This document shows, one piece after another, positions 42,396 to 51,860 of a stretch of 64,000 bases of DNA. Made by a program: the position numbers and the translations under genes. The DNA is from Mycobacterium sp. 3519A (GTDB lineage Bacteria > Actinomycetota > Actinomycetes > Mycobacteriales > Mycobacteriaceae). The notes beneath the pieces were generated by a model that had not been told where the DNA came from, did no database searches, and was given only the letters and a program-made list of their open reading frames with translations. Each line of letters begins with the position of its first letter. Within the stretch, counting starts at the first letter, position 1. The stretch is from NCBI RefSeq assembly GCF_900240945.1, contig NZ_OESG01000012.1:992001-1056000 (forward strand). The letters are read 5' to 3'.

Positions 42396-43585
42396 CCCGG
42401 TTGTCCGATCTGTGAGGAGTTGCGCGGCGGTCCGTCGATAGGCCCGAACAGCCACTGTTTGAGTGCATCGGAGTTGAGCAGGATGCCCTGGTTTCCGTAC
42501 TGCGCCTGATCGGCGCCGATATCCGAGACCACGAACGGCGCCCTGTTCTGGTACCCGACGTCGGGCAGACCAGCACACTGGGGCCCGCCGCTCGCGGCGA
42601 CCTTCGGAAGGTTCTGCGGATACCGGTAGCGCTCCCTGCCCAGAACGAACGAGTCGAGGAGAAGAACACCCGGCACCGGTGACGGCGGACCTTTGGCAAG
42701 TGGAACCAGACCTGCCAGACCACAGTTGATGCCCTGGTTGTACTGATTGGTCAGGTCGGTGGTCGGGACCAGCAGATGTAGGACGTCGGTGATCCCCTCT
42801 CGATTGCTTGACACGACGTCGTTGCCGATGTCGGCCAAGCCGATCGCACTGACCAACACCGCGTCGAGGTCCTTCTGCTTGGCGACGATGGTGTCACTGA
42901 ATCGGGTGGAATTGCTCACGGTATTCACGAGATCGGGTGAAGCGTCCGCATAGGCATTCAACACATCCGGGGCGACGGCGATATCGTTGCTCAGGTCGGG
43001 CAGACCCGGTTCGATCTTTGCGAGCAGTTCATCCAGATCCGTCAGCGTCTGCCCGAACTTCTCGCCACGTCCGCTGAGTCCGGACGACACAGCGCCGAGA
43101 GTCTCGTTCAGCTTGGCCGGTTGGACCTTGTCCAGCACGGCCACGAGTTGCTGGAAGATCGTGTTGATCTCGACGGTGACGTGCTGACCCCGAATCACCT
43201 GGCCTGCTGAAAGCGTCTGCGATGACGGATCCTTCGGCGGTACCAGGTCGACGAACTTGGCGCCGAAGACCGTCGACGACGTGATGTCGACGCCGACATC
43301 GGCCGGTATCAGCTGCATGTGCGAGGGATTGATCGCGAGGTGCAACTCGGCGGTGCCGTCAGGACGCGCGTCGATCGACTCGACTCTGCCCACCTCCGCA
43401 CCGTGCAGTTTGACCCGTGCGTCGGGGTTCAACACCAACCCGGCGCGATCCGAAATCACAGTGACCGGAATGGTTTTGGTGAAACTGCCGCGGAACAGGC
43501 CAGCCGCGACCGCGACGATCGCAACGATCGCAACCACGGTGGAAAGGCCCGCGAGCGCTCGCACAGTGCTGGGTTTCACCGCCAC
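42392..43585 (-). CDS. mceA: Mce family protein MceA
   Basis: 397 aa. Membrane helix ALAGLSTVVAIVAIVAVAAGLF, Mce domain (IPVTVISDRAGLVLNPDARVKLHGAEVGRVESI; TVFGAKFVDLVPP) and long helical region with conserved C-terminal block SFVLGRERYRYPQNLPKVAASGGPQCAGLP. The A subunit leads the six Mce genes, five bases after yrbEB. Confidence 0.94.
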   Translation of the reverse strand: MAVKPSTVRALAGLSTVVAIVAIVAVAAGLFRGSFTKTIPVTVISDRAGLVLNPDARVKLHGAEVGRVESIDARPDGTAELHLAINPSHMQLIPADVGVDITSSTVFGAKFVDLVPPKDPSSQTLSAGQVIRGQHVTVEINTIFQQLVAVLDKVQPAKLNETLGAVSSGLSGRGEKFGQTLTDLDELLAKIEPGLPDLSNDIAVAPDVLNAYADASPDLVNTVSNSTRFSDTIVAKQKDLDAVLVSAIGLADIGNDVVSSNREGITDVLHLLVPTTDLTNQYNQGINCGLAGLVPLAKGPPSPVPGVLLLDSFVLGRERYRYPQNLPKVAASGGPQCAGLPDVGYQNRAPFVVSDIGADQAQYGNQGILLNSDALKQWLFGPIDGPPRNSSQIGQPG

Positions 43586-43590
43586 CTTCC

Positions 43591-44448
43591 TTATCCCGAC
43601 AGGTTGAAGTTGCCGTTCGAGCCATAGATCGACAGCGAGACCAGCAGGGTCACCGAGACCACGACGACCAGCGAGGTGCGTACCGCGTTACCCACGGCGA
43701 CCCCGACACCGGACGGGCCGCCTGCGGCGAAATAGCCGAAGTAGGTGTGTATCAACAGGATGGTGATCGCCATCAACACCGCTTGGAAAAACGACCACAG
43801 CAGGTCGATCGGATTGAGGAAGGTGTTGAAGTAGTGCTGATACAGGCCACCGGATTGGCCGAACAACACGACCGTGGTGAACTGCGACGCCACAAATGAC
43901 AGGATCACGGCGATCGAGTACAGCGGGGTAATTGCGATCATGCCGGCTACGATCCGGGTGGACACGAGATATTCCACCGGCCGAATGCCCATCGTCTCGA
44001 GCGCGTCTATCTCTTCATTGATTCGCATCGCACCCAGCTGCGCGGTGACACCGGCGCCGAACGTCGCCGCCAACCCAATCCCCGCCACCACAGGGGCGGA
44101 GATACGCACATTGATGAAGGCTGCCAAAAACCCGGTCAGGGCCTCGATCCCGATATTGCCCAACGATGAATACCCTTGCACCGCCAGGGTTCCACCAGCA
44201 GCCAGGGTCAGGAAGCCGACGATGACCACTGTGCCGCCGATCATCGCCAATGTGCCTGCACCCATGGAGATCTCGGCGATCAAGCGGATGATCTCTCGGC
44301 GGTAGTGCATGGCGGCGTGCGGTGCCCCGCCGAGCGCCCGCAGGTAGAACAGCATGTGATCGCCCACCCGTGACAGCACGTCGATCGGTCGCCGGGCTTG
44401 GCGGGTCAGCCGTGGGTAGGCCGACCGCAGAATAGTCGTGGTCCCCAT
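43591..44448 (-). CDS. yrbEB: YrbE/MlaE-type ABC permease, B subunit
   Basis: 285 aa, about five membrane helices. Conserved permease segments are GAGVTAQLGAMRINEEIDALETMGIRPVEYLVSTRIVAG (the E-E-I-D-A loop that contacts the ATPase) and LYQHYFNTFLNPIDLLWSFFQAVLMA. With YrbEA it forms the inner-membrane permease of the Mce importer. The ATPase (MceG) is not in the operon, as is normal in mycobacteria, where one MceG serves all systems. Confidence 0.95.
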   Translation of the reverse strand: MGTTTILRSAYPRLTRQARRPIDVLSRVGDHMLFYLRALGGAPHAAMHYRREIIRLIAEISMGAGTLAMIGGTVVIVGFLTLAAGGTLAVQGYSSLGNIGIEALTGFLAAFINVRISAPVVAGIGLAATFGAGVTAQLGAMRINEEIDALETMGIRPVEYLVSTRIVAGMIAITPLYSIAVILSFVASQFTTVVLFGQSGGLYQHYFNTFLNPIDLLWSFFQAVLMAITILLIHTYFGYFAAGGPSGVGVAVGNAVRTSLVVVVSVTLLVSLSIYGSNGNFNLSG

Positions 44449-44460
44449 CCGATGCCCCGG

Positions 44461-45276
44461 CTATCCCGTCGTCATCCGGATGCCGATGGCGGTGACAACG
44501 ACATTGATCACGAACAGCGCCATGAACGCGTACACCACCGTTTCGTTGACGGCGTTCCCGACGGCCTTGGCACCACCGCCGGAAATCGTCAGACCGCGAT
44601 AGCAGGCCACCAGCCCCGCGATCAAGCCGAACAGCATCGCCTTGACACACGAAATAATCACTTCGGGTACACCGGTCAGCAGTGTGATGCCCGCGGCGAA
44701 TGCACCGGGGTTGACGTCCTGGATGAACACCGAAAACGTGTATCCGCCGAGGATTCCGATGATGACCACGAGGCTGTTGAGGAGCAGAGCCACCAAGCCC
44801 GAGGCCAGCATCCGAGGCGTCACCAACCGCTGCACCGGATCAATGCCAAGCACCTCCATCGCGTCGATCTCTTCGCGGATCGTGCGCGACCCCAGATCGG
44901 CACACATCGCCGTGGCGCCGGCCCCGGCGACGATCAGCACCGTGACAATCGGCCCCACCTGGGTCACGGCGCCGAACGCCGCACCCGCGCCGCTCAAGTC
45001 CGCGGCACCGAGTTCACGCAACAGGATGTTCAGCGTGAAGCTCACCAACACCGTGAACGGAATCGCCACCAACAAGGTGGGCGCCAGCGACACCCGCGCG
45101 ATGAACCAGGACTGCTCCAAGAACTCGCGCCACTGAAACGGCCGACTGAAAACATGCCGAATTGCATCCGCCGACATCGCAAACAGCCCACCGACGGCCT
45201 GCATCGGGCCCGAGAAGCCGCGTATCCGCCCCAGGCCCGGCGACCAGCGGTCCACCCGGCTGTCGGTAGCTGACAT
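44461..45276 (-). CDS. yrbEA: YrbE/MlaE-type ABC permease, A subunit; first gene of the mce operon
   Basis: 271 aa from ATG 45276, set by AAGGAG six bases upstream; an in-frame extension to 45366 is therefore not used. Same permease fold: GATAMCADLGSRTIREEIDAMEVLGIDPVQRLVTPRML, LLTGVPEVIISCVKAMLFGLIAGLVACYRG. The 170 bases upstream separate it from the divergent hydrolase gene and must hold both promoters; I saw no clear KstR-type site there. Confidence 0.95.
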   Translation of the reverse strand: MSATDSRVDRWSPGLGRIRGFSGPMQAVGGLFAMSADAIRHVFSRPFQWREFLEQSWFIARVSLAPTLLVAIPFTVLVSFTLNILLRELGAADLSGAGAAFGAVTQVGPIVTVLIVAGAGATAMCADLGSRTIREEIDAMEVLGIDPVQRLVTPRMLASGLVALLLNSLVVIIGILGGYTFSVFIQDVNPGAFAAGITLLTGVPEVIISCVKAMLFGLIAGLVACYRGLTISGGGAKAVGNAVNETVVYAFMALFVINVVVTAIGIRMTTG

Positions 45277-45446
45277 CGCGGCTCCTTGGACGAGGCTGGC
45301 GGGGCGGGTCCTGGTGTCGATCAGTGCCCCGACCGGGAACACTGACACCCCGGTGGGCCTCGGCACAGTGAGCGTCCCGCTTAATGGGAAGGCCGATCAG
45401 CGGAACGGCATGTGGACAAGGCCGCCTCACATGGCACGCTGGTCAG

Positions 45447-46316
45447 GTGGCCGATACGACCGAGCTGACCGCCAACATCGAGAACGACCTACGCGAATTG
45501 AGCACCCCGTCAGGGACGTTGCGCTATTACGACGCCGGAGAAGGCACGCCTCTTCTCTTCCTCCACGGCTCCGGGCCCGGAGTGACAGGTTGGCGCAACT
45601 TCCGCGGAATACTCCCGACGTTCGTCGAGCACTTCCGTTGCCTCATCCTCGAGTTTCCGGGCTTCGGGGTGAGCGATGACTTCGGCGGGCACCCGATGAT
45701 CACCGCACAGGGCACGGTGCCGCCGTTCCTGGATCAGCTGGGCCTGGACCAGGTCCACATCGTCGGTAATTCGATGGGTGGTGGCGTCGGCGTCAACTTC
45801 GCGATCAACCACCCGGATCGCATCGGCCGCCTCGTGACGATAGGCGGAATCGGCACCAACATCTTCAGTCCTGGCCCCAGCGAGGGCATCCGGCTGCTCC
45901 AGGAATTCACCGAGAACCCCACCCGCGAACGACTCGTGGATTGGCTGAACTCGATGGTGTACGACCAGTCCTTGATCACCGACGCGCTGATCGAGGAACG
46001 CTGGCAGTTGGCGACCGATCCGGAGACGCTGGCCGCCGCGCGTCGAATGTACGGAAAAAAGGCATTCGCTGCGATGATGGCGGCGATGAAGGCCGCCGAC
46101 GTGCCGATGCCGTGGGCGCTGATGCACAAGGTCCAGGCACCCACTCTGCTCACGTGGGGGCGCGACGACCGGGTCAGTCCCCTCGACATGTCCCTCATCC
46201 CGATGCGCACGATTCCCAACGCAGAACTCCATGTGTTTCCCAATTGCGGTCACTGGGCCATGATCGAGGCGAAGGAGGCGTTCGAGAGTGCGGTGCTGAG
46301 CTTCCTCACCCGCTAA
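45447..46316 (+). CDS. Meta-cleavage product hydrolase-like alpha/beta hydrolase (HsaD/BphD type)
   Basis: 289 aa from GTG 45447; an ATG at 45384 is the alternative. The oxyanion segment LFLHGSGPGVTGWRNFRG is characteristic of C-C bond hydrolases acting on extradiol ring-cleavage products. Catalytic residues: S109 in VGNSMGGG, Asp in WGRDDRVSP (240 or 241) and H269 in CGHWAMIE. Divergent from the mce operon. Together with the HsaC-like dioxygenase eight kilobases away, it probably splits the ring-opened product into a dienoic acid and a second acid. Confidence 0.87.
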   Translation: MADTTELTANIENDLRELSTPSGTLRYYDAGEGTPLLFLHGSGPGVTGWRNFRGILPTFVEHFRCLILEFPGFGVSDDFGGHPMITAQGTVPPFLDQLGLDQVHIVGNSMGGGVGVNFAINHPDRIGRLVTIGGIGTNIFSPGPSEGIRLLQEFTENPTRERLVDWLNSMVYDQSLITDALIEERWQLATDPETLAAARRMYGKKAFAAMMAAMKAADVPMPWALMHKVQAPTLLTWGRDDRVSPLDMSLIPMRTIPNAELHVFPNCGHWAMIEAKEAFESAVLSFLTR

Positions 46317-46341
46317 CGAATCGTCGTGGTCGAACAATCAA

Positions 46342-46818
46342 TCACGGCGTGTCCCGACCCGCGACGCCCTCGATCAACAGGGAGTGCGCTTCTGGATTGC
46401 CGTCGAGGACGCGGCTCTTGCGTTTGGCGATCTGCCAGCCGCCATCGATACGCTCCAGTGCGAAATGGTTTGCCGCAGCACGCCATACGCGGTAACCCTC
46501 GCCGTCACGGATCAGAACGAGAGATTCGCACACCGCAACCGCCGTATCGCCGGTAACGGTGACGACCGCAGGCCCGAGAAAGTGGCAGCATCCGCCTGCG
46601 ACGAGCTTCTGATGGGACGAGGAGCTGACCATCGCGCGCACATCGGCACGGCTACCCATCGTCCAGCCCTCGACGTCGTAGCTGCCGTCGAGCGCCCACA
46701 GTTCCGCGGCATCGTCGGCGCTGCCCGAGTCCACCAAGGGGCCGTACGATGCGATCAGCCTGGCGATCGCACGTTCGTCCTCCAGCCGTTGCAGCCGCTC
46801 CAGTATGTCGTCATTCAC
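46342..46818 (-). CDS. SnoaL/NTF2-like protein
   Basis: 158 aa. ILERLQRLEDERAIARLIASYGPLVDSGSADDAAELWALDGSYDVEGW is the start common to SnoaL-like hydratase/isomerase proteins of catabolic clusters; the sheet follows (HFLGPAVVTVTGDTAVAVCESLVLI; RVWRAAANHFALERIDGGWQIAKRKSRVLDG). Possible roles are isomerisation or dehydration of a ring intermediate. Last gene of a six-gene minus-strand operon (51732-46342). Confidence 0.82.
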   Translation of the reverse strand: MNDDILERLQRLEDERAIARLIASYGPLVDSGSADDAAELWALDGSYDVEGWTMGSRADVRAMVSSSSHQKLVAGGCCHFLGPAVVTVTGDTAVAVCESLVLIRDGEGYRVWRAAANHFALERIDGGWQIAKRKSRVLDGNPEAHSLLIEGVAGRDTP

Positions 46819-46819
46819 G

Positions 46820-47677
46820 TCAGTACCCCGTTCCGCCGGTGGCCACGTCCCATAGCCGTTCGAGTTGTTGGCAGTAGTGCACTGCGCTGCGCGCCTTGAT
46901 CGCCACGGTCGTCGCGGTAGCTCCGGCCCGACGCAGCTCTTTCAGGCGGTCGCGCACCACCGCCGGATCGGCTTGCGGGTCGAGCACGGTGGACAACGCC
47001 ACCACGAAACCCGTTGGGATGTCGACGTCGTCGAGCATCACCCGCACCGCATCCGGCGTCAGCCCGAACGGCATCCACCCGTCGGCCAGCCTCTCTGCCC
47101 GCCGCAACGAGGCGACAGTACGGCCGCCGACCCAGATTGGCACCCTCGGCTGCACAGCGCACGGGTCGACGATCATGTCGGCGAACTCGTAGAACTCGCC
47201 GCGGTATTCGGGGCAATTCGTCGACAGTGCGGTCCGCAGCGCCGCGATCGCATCGTCAGCCCGTGCAGCCCTGCGTTCCCATGCCGCGTCGAGGAGCTCG
47301 AATTCCTCTGCCAGCGAGCCGATCCCGACACCCAGGATCAATCGCCCACGGCTCACGGTGTCCAACGTCCCGTACCGCTTGGCGATCTCGAGCGGGTGGT
47401 GATAGCCAAGCACCACCACAGAGCTCGCCAATCGGATCTTCGAGGTACGCGCCGCGAGAAAACCCAACGTAGCCAACGGATCCCAGTAGACCGCCCCCCG
47501 GGTCGGAGCAACGGCGCGCGGAATTGCGACATGCTCCGAGCACGTCAGGTAGTCGAACCCGAGGCAGTCGGCTGTCTCGGCGATCAAGGCGAGGTCGTCG
47601 ATCGTCGCGGAGTCCTCCCAGTCGCCTGCCACTCCCGGCACCTGCACCACGATCGGGGTGGACAACCCCAACCTCAC
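46820..47677 (-). CDS. LLM-class (F420-type) flavin oxidoreductase
   Basis: 285 aa from GTG 47677, two bases after the SDR stop. Marks: LGLSTPIVVQVPGVAG, CLGFDYLTCSEHVAIPRAV, PLATLGFLAARTSKIRLASSVVVLGYHHPLEIAKRYGTLD, LILGVGIGSLAEEFELL and PIWVGGRTVASLRRAERLADGW. Fits the F420-dependent enzymes that mycobacteria use for hydride transfer to ketones, quinone-like or unsaturated substrates. Same operon as three SDRs and a BVMO. Confidence 0.9.
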   Translation of the reverse strand: MRLGLSTPIVVQVPGVAGDWEDSATIDDLALIAETADCLGFDYLTCSEHVAIPRAVAPTRGAVYWDPLATLGFLAARTSKIRLASSVVVLGYHHPLEIAKRYGTLDTVSRGRLILGVGIGSLAEEFELLDAAWERRAARADDAIAALRTALSTNCPEYRGEFYEFADMIVDPCAVQPRVPIWVGGRTVASLRRAERLADGWMPFGLTPDAVRVMLDDVDIPTGFVVALSTVLDPQADPAVVRDRLKELRRAGATATTVAIKARSAVHYCQQLERLWDVATGGTGY

Positions 47678-47679
47678 GG

Positions 47680-48477
47680 TCAGTGCGCTCCTGCGATCAG
47701 CGCCTTGATCGCCTCGTGGGATTCCAGCACCACGCGCGCCCTGTCGGGGACGCTGTTGGCCGCGGCTCGCCCAGCGTTGCCACCGGCGACGTAGACAGGG
47801 CCGTCGGCCAGATGTGCGAGCCCCTCTGCCGCCACCTCCGCGGGATCGTTGACGACGATTCCGGGGGCGTCGAAGTTGAGCCCGACGCGTTCCATCGCCG
47901 GCGTGCGTGTCACTCCGAGCACCAACTCGAGGACATCGACGCCCTGCTCGCGCAGTTCCAGCCACAGGCTTTCGGCGAAGATTCGGGAGAACGCCTTGGC
48001 GCCTGCATAGATGGTGTGCCGCCACGCACCCATGTATCCCGCCAGCGACCCGACCAGCAGTATGCCGCCCCGCCGACGGGCGACCATCTCCCTGCCGTAG
48101 TGCTGCACCATCTCCAGCATCCGGGTGACGTTGAGGTCGGTGACCTTCTGAAACTCCGTGAGGTCAGATTCCAGGAACAGCTCGTTACAGGTGCTCGCGC
48201 CCGCGTTGTAGATCAACAGTCCCACCGCTACGTCGGCGGTGGCCGACGCAATGCGCGAAACTGCGTCGGGCGCAAGCAGATCCACCGAAACAGTGCGCAC
48301 CGTCGCGCCGATACCCCGGCACTTCTGGGCGGTAGCCTCCAGCGGCTCGGGCTTGCGCGCGATCAGTACGAGATTGAAGCCGTCCTCGGCGAGCAGCCGG
48401 GCGAACTCGGCGCCCACCCCCTCCGACCCACCCGCGATTACCGCCCACGGCCCGTATTTGTTCGCGTCCGCTGTCAT
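47680..48477 (-). CDS. Short-chain dehydrogenase/reductase
   Basis: 265 aa from ATG 48477, with AGGAG seven bases upstream. NAD(P) motif AVIAGGSEGVGAEFARLLAEDG, NAG motif LIYNAGAS, catalytic S in LVGSLAGYMG and Y-x3-K in YAGAKAF. The C-terminal region is unlike mycofactocin SDRs. Likely acts on a hydroxyl or keto group of the pathway substrate. Confidence 0.88.
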   Translation of the reverse strand: MTADANKYGPWAVIAGGSEGVGAEFARLLAEDGFNLVLIARKPEPLEATAQKCRGIGATVRTVSVDLLAPDAVSRIASATADVAVGLLIYNAGASTCNELFLESDLTEFQKVTDLNVTRMLEMVQHYGREMVARRRGGILLVGSLAGYMGAWRHTIYAGAKAFSRIFAESLWLELREQGVDVLELVLGVTRTPAMERVGLNFDAPGIVVNDPAEVAAEGLAHLADGPVYVAGGNAGRAAANSVPDRARVVLESHEAIKALIAGAH

Positions 48478-48488
48478 GGTGGTTCTCC

Positions 48489-49322
48489 TCATCGTTGGGT
48501 GGCACCCGCATCGACGGGCAGCGCTACGGCGGTGATATAGCGTGCTTCGTCGGATGCCAGAAACAGTGCGGCGTTCGCGACGTCGACTGCGTCGATCCAC
48601 GGCACCGCAAGCAGATTCATCGATCGCGCAGCCTCGGCGAACTCGGCCCGTGTCGGCGTTCGATCCAGGTCGGGCCGGAAGGCACTGCTGACGGCGTCGT
48701 TCTGGATCAGCGGCGTGTCCACGTTGGTGGGGTGTACGGAGTTCACCCGGACGTTGTGCGGTGCGAGCTCATGGGCGAGGCTCCGCATCAATCCGACCAG
48801 CCCGTGTTTGGCGGCGGTGTAGTGCGCGACGGCGAACAGGCCGCGCAGCCCGGCGATGGAACTCGTCAACACCATCGCGCCACCACCCCGCGCGATCAGG
48901 TGTGGCGCACTGGCCCTGCACGTGTGCCATACCCCGGTGAGATTCACGTCGAGCATCGTGCGCCAAGTGCTTTCGCTCATGTCGACTGCCATGGCGCGTG
49001 ACGTGATGCCCGCGGTCGCACACACCACGTCGAGTCCGCCGAATCGGTGGATCCCGCGCTCGGTGGCGGCTTGGACCGCGGACAGATCCCGAACGTCCAC
49101 GACTTCGCCGTGTACGCCGCCACCCGCGTCGTCCACTTGTCGCATCGTCTCCTCGAGATCGGCCGCGGTGCTGGGCGGGACAACCACGGTCTCAACGGGT
49201 CCGCACACGTCCAGCGCGATGACGTCGGCACCCTCCTGTGCGAAGCGCACCGCCTGCGCCCGACCGATCCCCCGCGCCGCGCCCGTGATCAGGGCCACCT
49301 TCCCGGAAAGCCGGCCGCTCAT
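48489..49322 (-). CDS. Mycofactocin-coupled type SDR
   Basis: 277 aa, overlapping the upstream SDR (ATGA). TGAARGIGRAQAVRFAQEGADVIALDVCGPVETV, then an insert VPPSTAADLEETMRQVD after the second strand, which is diagnostic of mycofactocin-associated SDRs with non-exchangeable NAD; catalytic Ser in TSSIAG and YTAAK. Carveol and similar alicyclic alcohol dehydrogenases belong here, so an alicyclic alcohol step is likely. Confidence 0.86.
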   Translation of the reverse strand: MSGRLSGKVALITGAARGIGRAQAVRFAQEGADVIALDVCGPVETVVVPPSTAADLEETMRQVDDAGGGVHGEVVDVRDLSAVQAATERGIHRFGGLDVVCATAGITSRAMAVDMSESTWRTMLDVNLTGVWHTCRASAPHLIARGGGAMVLTSSIAGLRGLFAVAHYTAAKHGLVGLMRSLAHELAPHNVRVNSVHPTNVDTPLIQNDAVSSAFRPDLDRTPTRAEFAEAARSMNLLAVPWIDAVDVANAALFLASDEARYITAVALPVDAGATQR

Positions 49323-50119
49323 GTCGTCTTCTGCGTCAGGCCGGCGTCGACGACAAGCTGAGCGCCGGTGATATAGCGTCCTTGATCGGAGGCCAGGAAT
49401 ACCGCGGCGTTGGCGATGTCGACGGGCTCAACCCACGGCACAGGCAGAAGATTGCGTGCCGCGAGTACTTCGGCGGCGTCTTCGGCAGTCGGATCCGGCA
49501 AGTCGGGCCGCAGCCGCTTGAACGTCACGTCGTTGAGCACCATCGGGGTTGCCACCGCGCCGGGGTGGATGGTGTTCACCCGAATCCGGCTGGCACCCAG
49601 CTCATTTGCCAGAGTCCGCGCCAGCCCCACCACTGCGTGTTTACTCGCCGTGTAGTGCGCGGTGTTCGCCGAAGCGCGGATTCCATTGGTGGAGCTGATG
49701 ATCACGACCGAGCCGCCGTCCCCGATGTGTGGCACGCCCGCCTTGACTGTGTGCCACACACCGGTGAGGTTGATGTCCAATGTGCGCTGCCAGTCCAGCG
49801 GACTGAGCTCCCAGGTGGGTGCGCCTGTCAGGTGGATGCCCGCGTTGGCGACTATCACGTCCAACCGGCCGAGGTCGCCGACACCGACGTCGACTGCGTC
49901 GCGCATTTGGTCGAAGTCGGCGACGTCGGCAAGATTTGTCACGCAACGCCGACCGCGCTTGACGACCTCGATTGCCGTAACGGCCAACTCCTCCTCGGCC
50001 GACGCGGTGTCGACCGCGATGACGTCGGCGCCCTCATCTGCGAACCGCTCACAGTGGACCCGACCCGTACCGCGCGCCGCGCCGGTGACCAGCACAACCT
50101 TGCCGTCCAATCCGGACAT
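49319..50119 (-). CDS. SDR, probably mycofactocin-coupled type
   Basis: 266 aa from ATG 50119, sharing one base with the BVMO stop. TGAARGTGRVHCERFADEGADVIAVDTASA, ANAGIHLTGAPTWELSPLDW, ISSTNG and YTASKHAV. Its C-terminal half (RVNTIHPGAVATPMVLNDVTFKRLRPDL) is close to its neighbour's (48489-49322), but the insert after strand two is shorter. The two probably arose by duplication and may act on successive hydroxyls. Confidence 0.84.
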   Translation of the reverse strand: MSGLDGKVVLVTGAARGTGRVHCERFADEGADVIAVDTASAEEELAVTAIEVVKRGRRCVTNLADVADFDQMRDAVDVGVGDLGRLDVIVANAGIHLTGAPTWELSPLDWQRTLDINLTGVWHTVKAGVPHIGDGGSVVIISSTNGIRASANTAHYTASKHAVVGLARTLANELGASRIRVNTIHPGAVATPMVLNDVTFKRLRPDLPDPTAEDAAEVLAARNLLPVPWVEPVDIANAAVFLASDQGRYITGAQLVVDAGLTQKTT

Positions 50120-51732
50120 CAGGACGTTTTGATGAGAGTGAAGCCTTTGTAGCCGGCGTTGGCGACTTCGGCGCAGATGTCGTTGTAGGTCGCGAATCCG
50201 CCGAGGAACAACATGAAGCCCCGCGGTTTGCCCGGCACATTGGCCCCCATGTACCAGGAATTCGCCTTCGTGAACAACGTCGCCTCGGCGCGCTGAGCGA
50301 GTTCGACGCCCCAATTGTCCACCGCGTCGGCGGTGGCCTCGATCGCGGTGTATGAGTGCTCGTCGAGGTAACCGATGGCGTCGGCGATCCAGTTCACGTG
50401 GGCCTCGGCGTGCAGCACCATGTTGGCGAGCACGGCAGGCGCTCCCGGACCGGAGATGATGAACAGGTTCGGGAATCCGTCGACGCCAAGACCCAGATAG
50501 GTGCGCGGACCGTCCTTCCAGTCGTCACGCAGGGTTTCACCGCCACGGCCGACGATGTCGATCTTGCCCAGCGCCCCCGTCATCGCGTCGAAGCCGGTGG
50601 CGAGCACGATCACATCGACGTCATAGTGGGCCTGTGAGGTGTTGATTCCGGTCGTATCGATCGATTCGATCGGAGTATTGCGCACGCTGATCAGTCTTAC
50701 GTGCGGCTTGTTGAACGTCTGAAAGTAGTTGCTGTCAGTGCAGATCCGCTTGGTACCGATCGGATGATCCGTCGGAATCAACAGGTCGGCGACATCCGGG
50801 TCGTCGATCACTGCCCGGACCTTTTCTTCGTAGAACTTGCGCGCTTCCTCGTTGGCCTCGATGGTCAGCATCTGATCGCTGAAGGTCTTGGAGAACAGCA
50901 CACCGCCCAGTTCCCACCGCTTTTCGAACGCTGCCCGGCGCTCCTCGGGCGAGGCTTCCATGGTCAACTTGGGGTGGGCGATGTGCGGCGACCCGCCGCC
51001 GCTGCGCCAGGAAAGCCTGCGCCGCTCAGCGTAATTCGCCTTCACGTCGGCGACATCCTGGTCGGTCAACGGCTTGTTGCCCGCCGGGACACTGTAGTTC
51101 GGGGTGCGCTGGAAGACGTAGAGTGCCGATGCCTGCTCGGCGATCACCGGGATCGACTGAATGCCCGACGACCCGGTGCCGATCACCGCGACTCGCTTGC
51201 CGGTGAAGTCCACCTCCTCATGTGGCCAATGGGCCGTGTGAAAGATGTCGCCTGCGAATGTCTCGAGACCGTCGAAGTCCGGCGTCATCGGCGCCGACAG
51301 CGGACCGGTGGCCATCAGACAGAAACGCGCGGTGAGCGTTTCGCCGCCGTCGGTGGTCACCGTCCACCGCAGCGTCCGTTCGTCGAGCAAGGCGGAGACC
51401 ACTCGTGTGTTGAAGGTGATGTCGCGGCGCAGATCCAACTTGTCGGCGACCCAGTTGATGTACGCCAGAATCTCGGCTTGCGTGGCGTACTTCTCGGTCC
51501 AGGACCATTCCTGCTGCAACTCGTCGGAGAACGAGTAGCAGTAGTCCACGCTCTCCACGTCGCAGCGTGCGCCGGGATAGCGGTTGAAGTACCACGTTCC
51601 GCCCACCTCGGGGGCCGCCTCGATGACCCGTACCTCATACCCCTGCGACCGCAGCTTGTGCAGTGCGTACAGACCCGCAAACCCTGCGCCCACCACAACG
51701 GCGTCGATCGCTTCGTCGGCTGTGCTCTCCAC
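50119..51732 (-). CDS. Baeyer-Villiger monooxygenase (cyclohexanone/steroid monooxygenase-like)
   Basis: 537 aa from ATG 51732. Two Rossmann motifs (GAGFAG 15-20 and GTGSSG 185-190) flank the type I BVMO fingerprint F159-x-G-x3-H165-x3-W169-P170 (FAGDIFHTAHWP). The N-terminal EVGGTWYFNRYPGARCDVES is typical of cyclohexanone monooxygenase relatives. Converts a ketone to an ester or lactone with NADPH and O2. First gene of the six-gene minus operon, divergent from the ferredoxin gene. Confidence 0.92.
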   Translation of the reverse strand: MESTADEAIDAVVVGAGFAGLYALHKLRSQGYEVRVIEAAPEVGGTWYFNRYPGARCDVESVDYCYSFSDELQQEWSWTEKYATQAEILAYINWVADKLDLRRDITFNTRVVSALLDERTLRWTVTTDGGETLTARFCLMATGPLSAPMTPDFDGLETFAGDIFHTAHWPHEEVDFTGKRVAVIGTGSSGIQSIPVIAEQASALYVFQRTPNYSVPAGNKPLTDQDVADVKANYAERRRLSWRSGGGSPHIAHPKLTMEASPEERRAAFEKRWELGGVLFSKTFSDQMLTIEANEEARKFYEEKVRAVIDDPDVADLLIPTDHPIGTKRICTDSNYFQTFNKPHVRLISVRNTPIESIDTTGINTSQAHYDVDVIVLATGFDAMTGALGKIDIVGRGGETLRDDWKDGPRTYLGLGVDGFPNLFIISGPGAPAVLANMVLHAEAHVNWIADAIGYLDEHSYTAIEATADAVDNWGVELAQRAEATLFTKANSWYMGANVPGKPRGFMLFLGGFATYNDICAEVANAGYKGFTLIKTS

Positions 51733-51860
51733 GCGTTCAGGTTAGAAAGTTCGACGACCGATCACCGTGGGTTTCCCGGTCACCGGACGCTGCGCCGGCC
51801 GCCTCCCGCGTACCGGGCGCGAACCGCGCCGTGCCGCGACGGTCTCGTGAGAATCTGCCC

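Noticed and set aside
42396..42578. Upstream extension of mceB
   Set aside because: The extra residues overlap mceA and are Arg-rich without family similarity. GTG 42395 overlapping the mceA stop fits the operon pattern.
45277..45446. KstR-type operator for the mce operon and hydrolase
   Set aside because: No convincing match to the KstR consensus pattern with paired AAC/GTT halves was found by eye in this gap.
47678..48025. Possible long N-terminal extension of the LLM oxidoreductase
   Set aside because: The extension would lie inside the upstream SDR gene in another frame. GTG 47677 directly after the SDR stop gives a normal LLM N-terminus.
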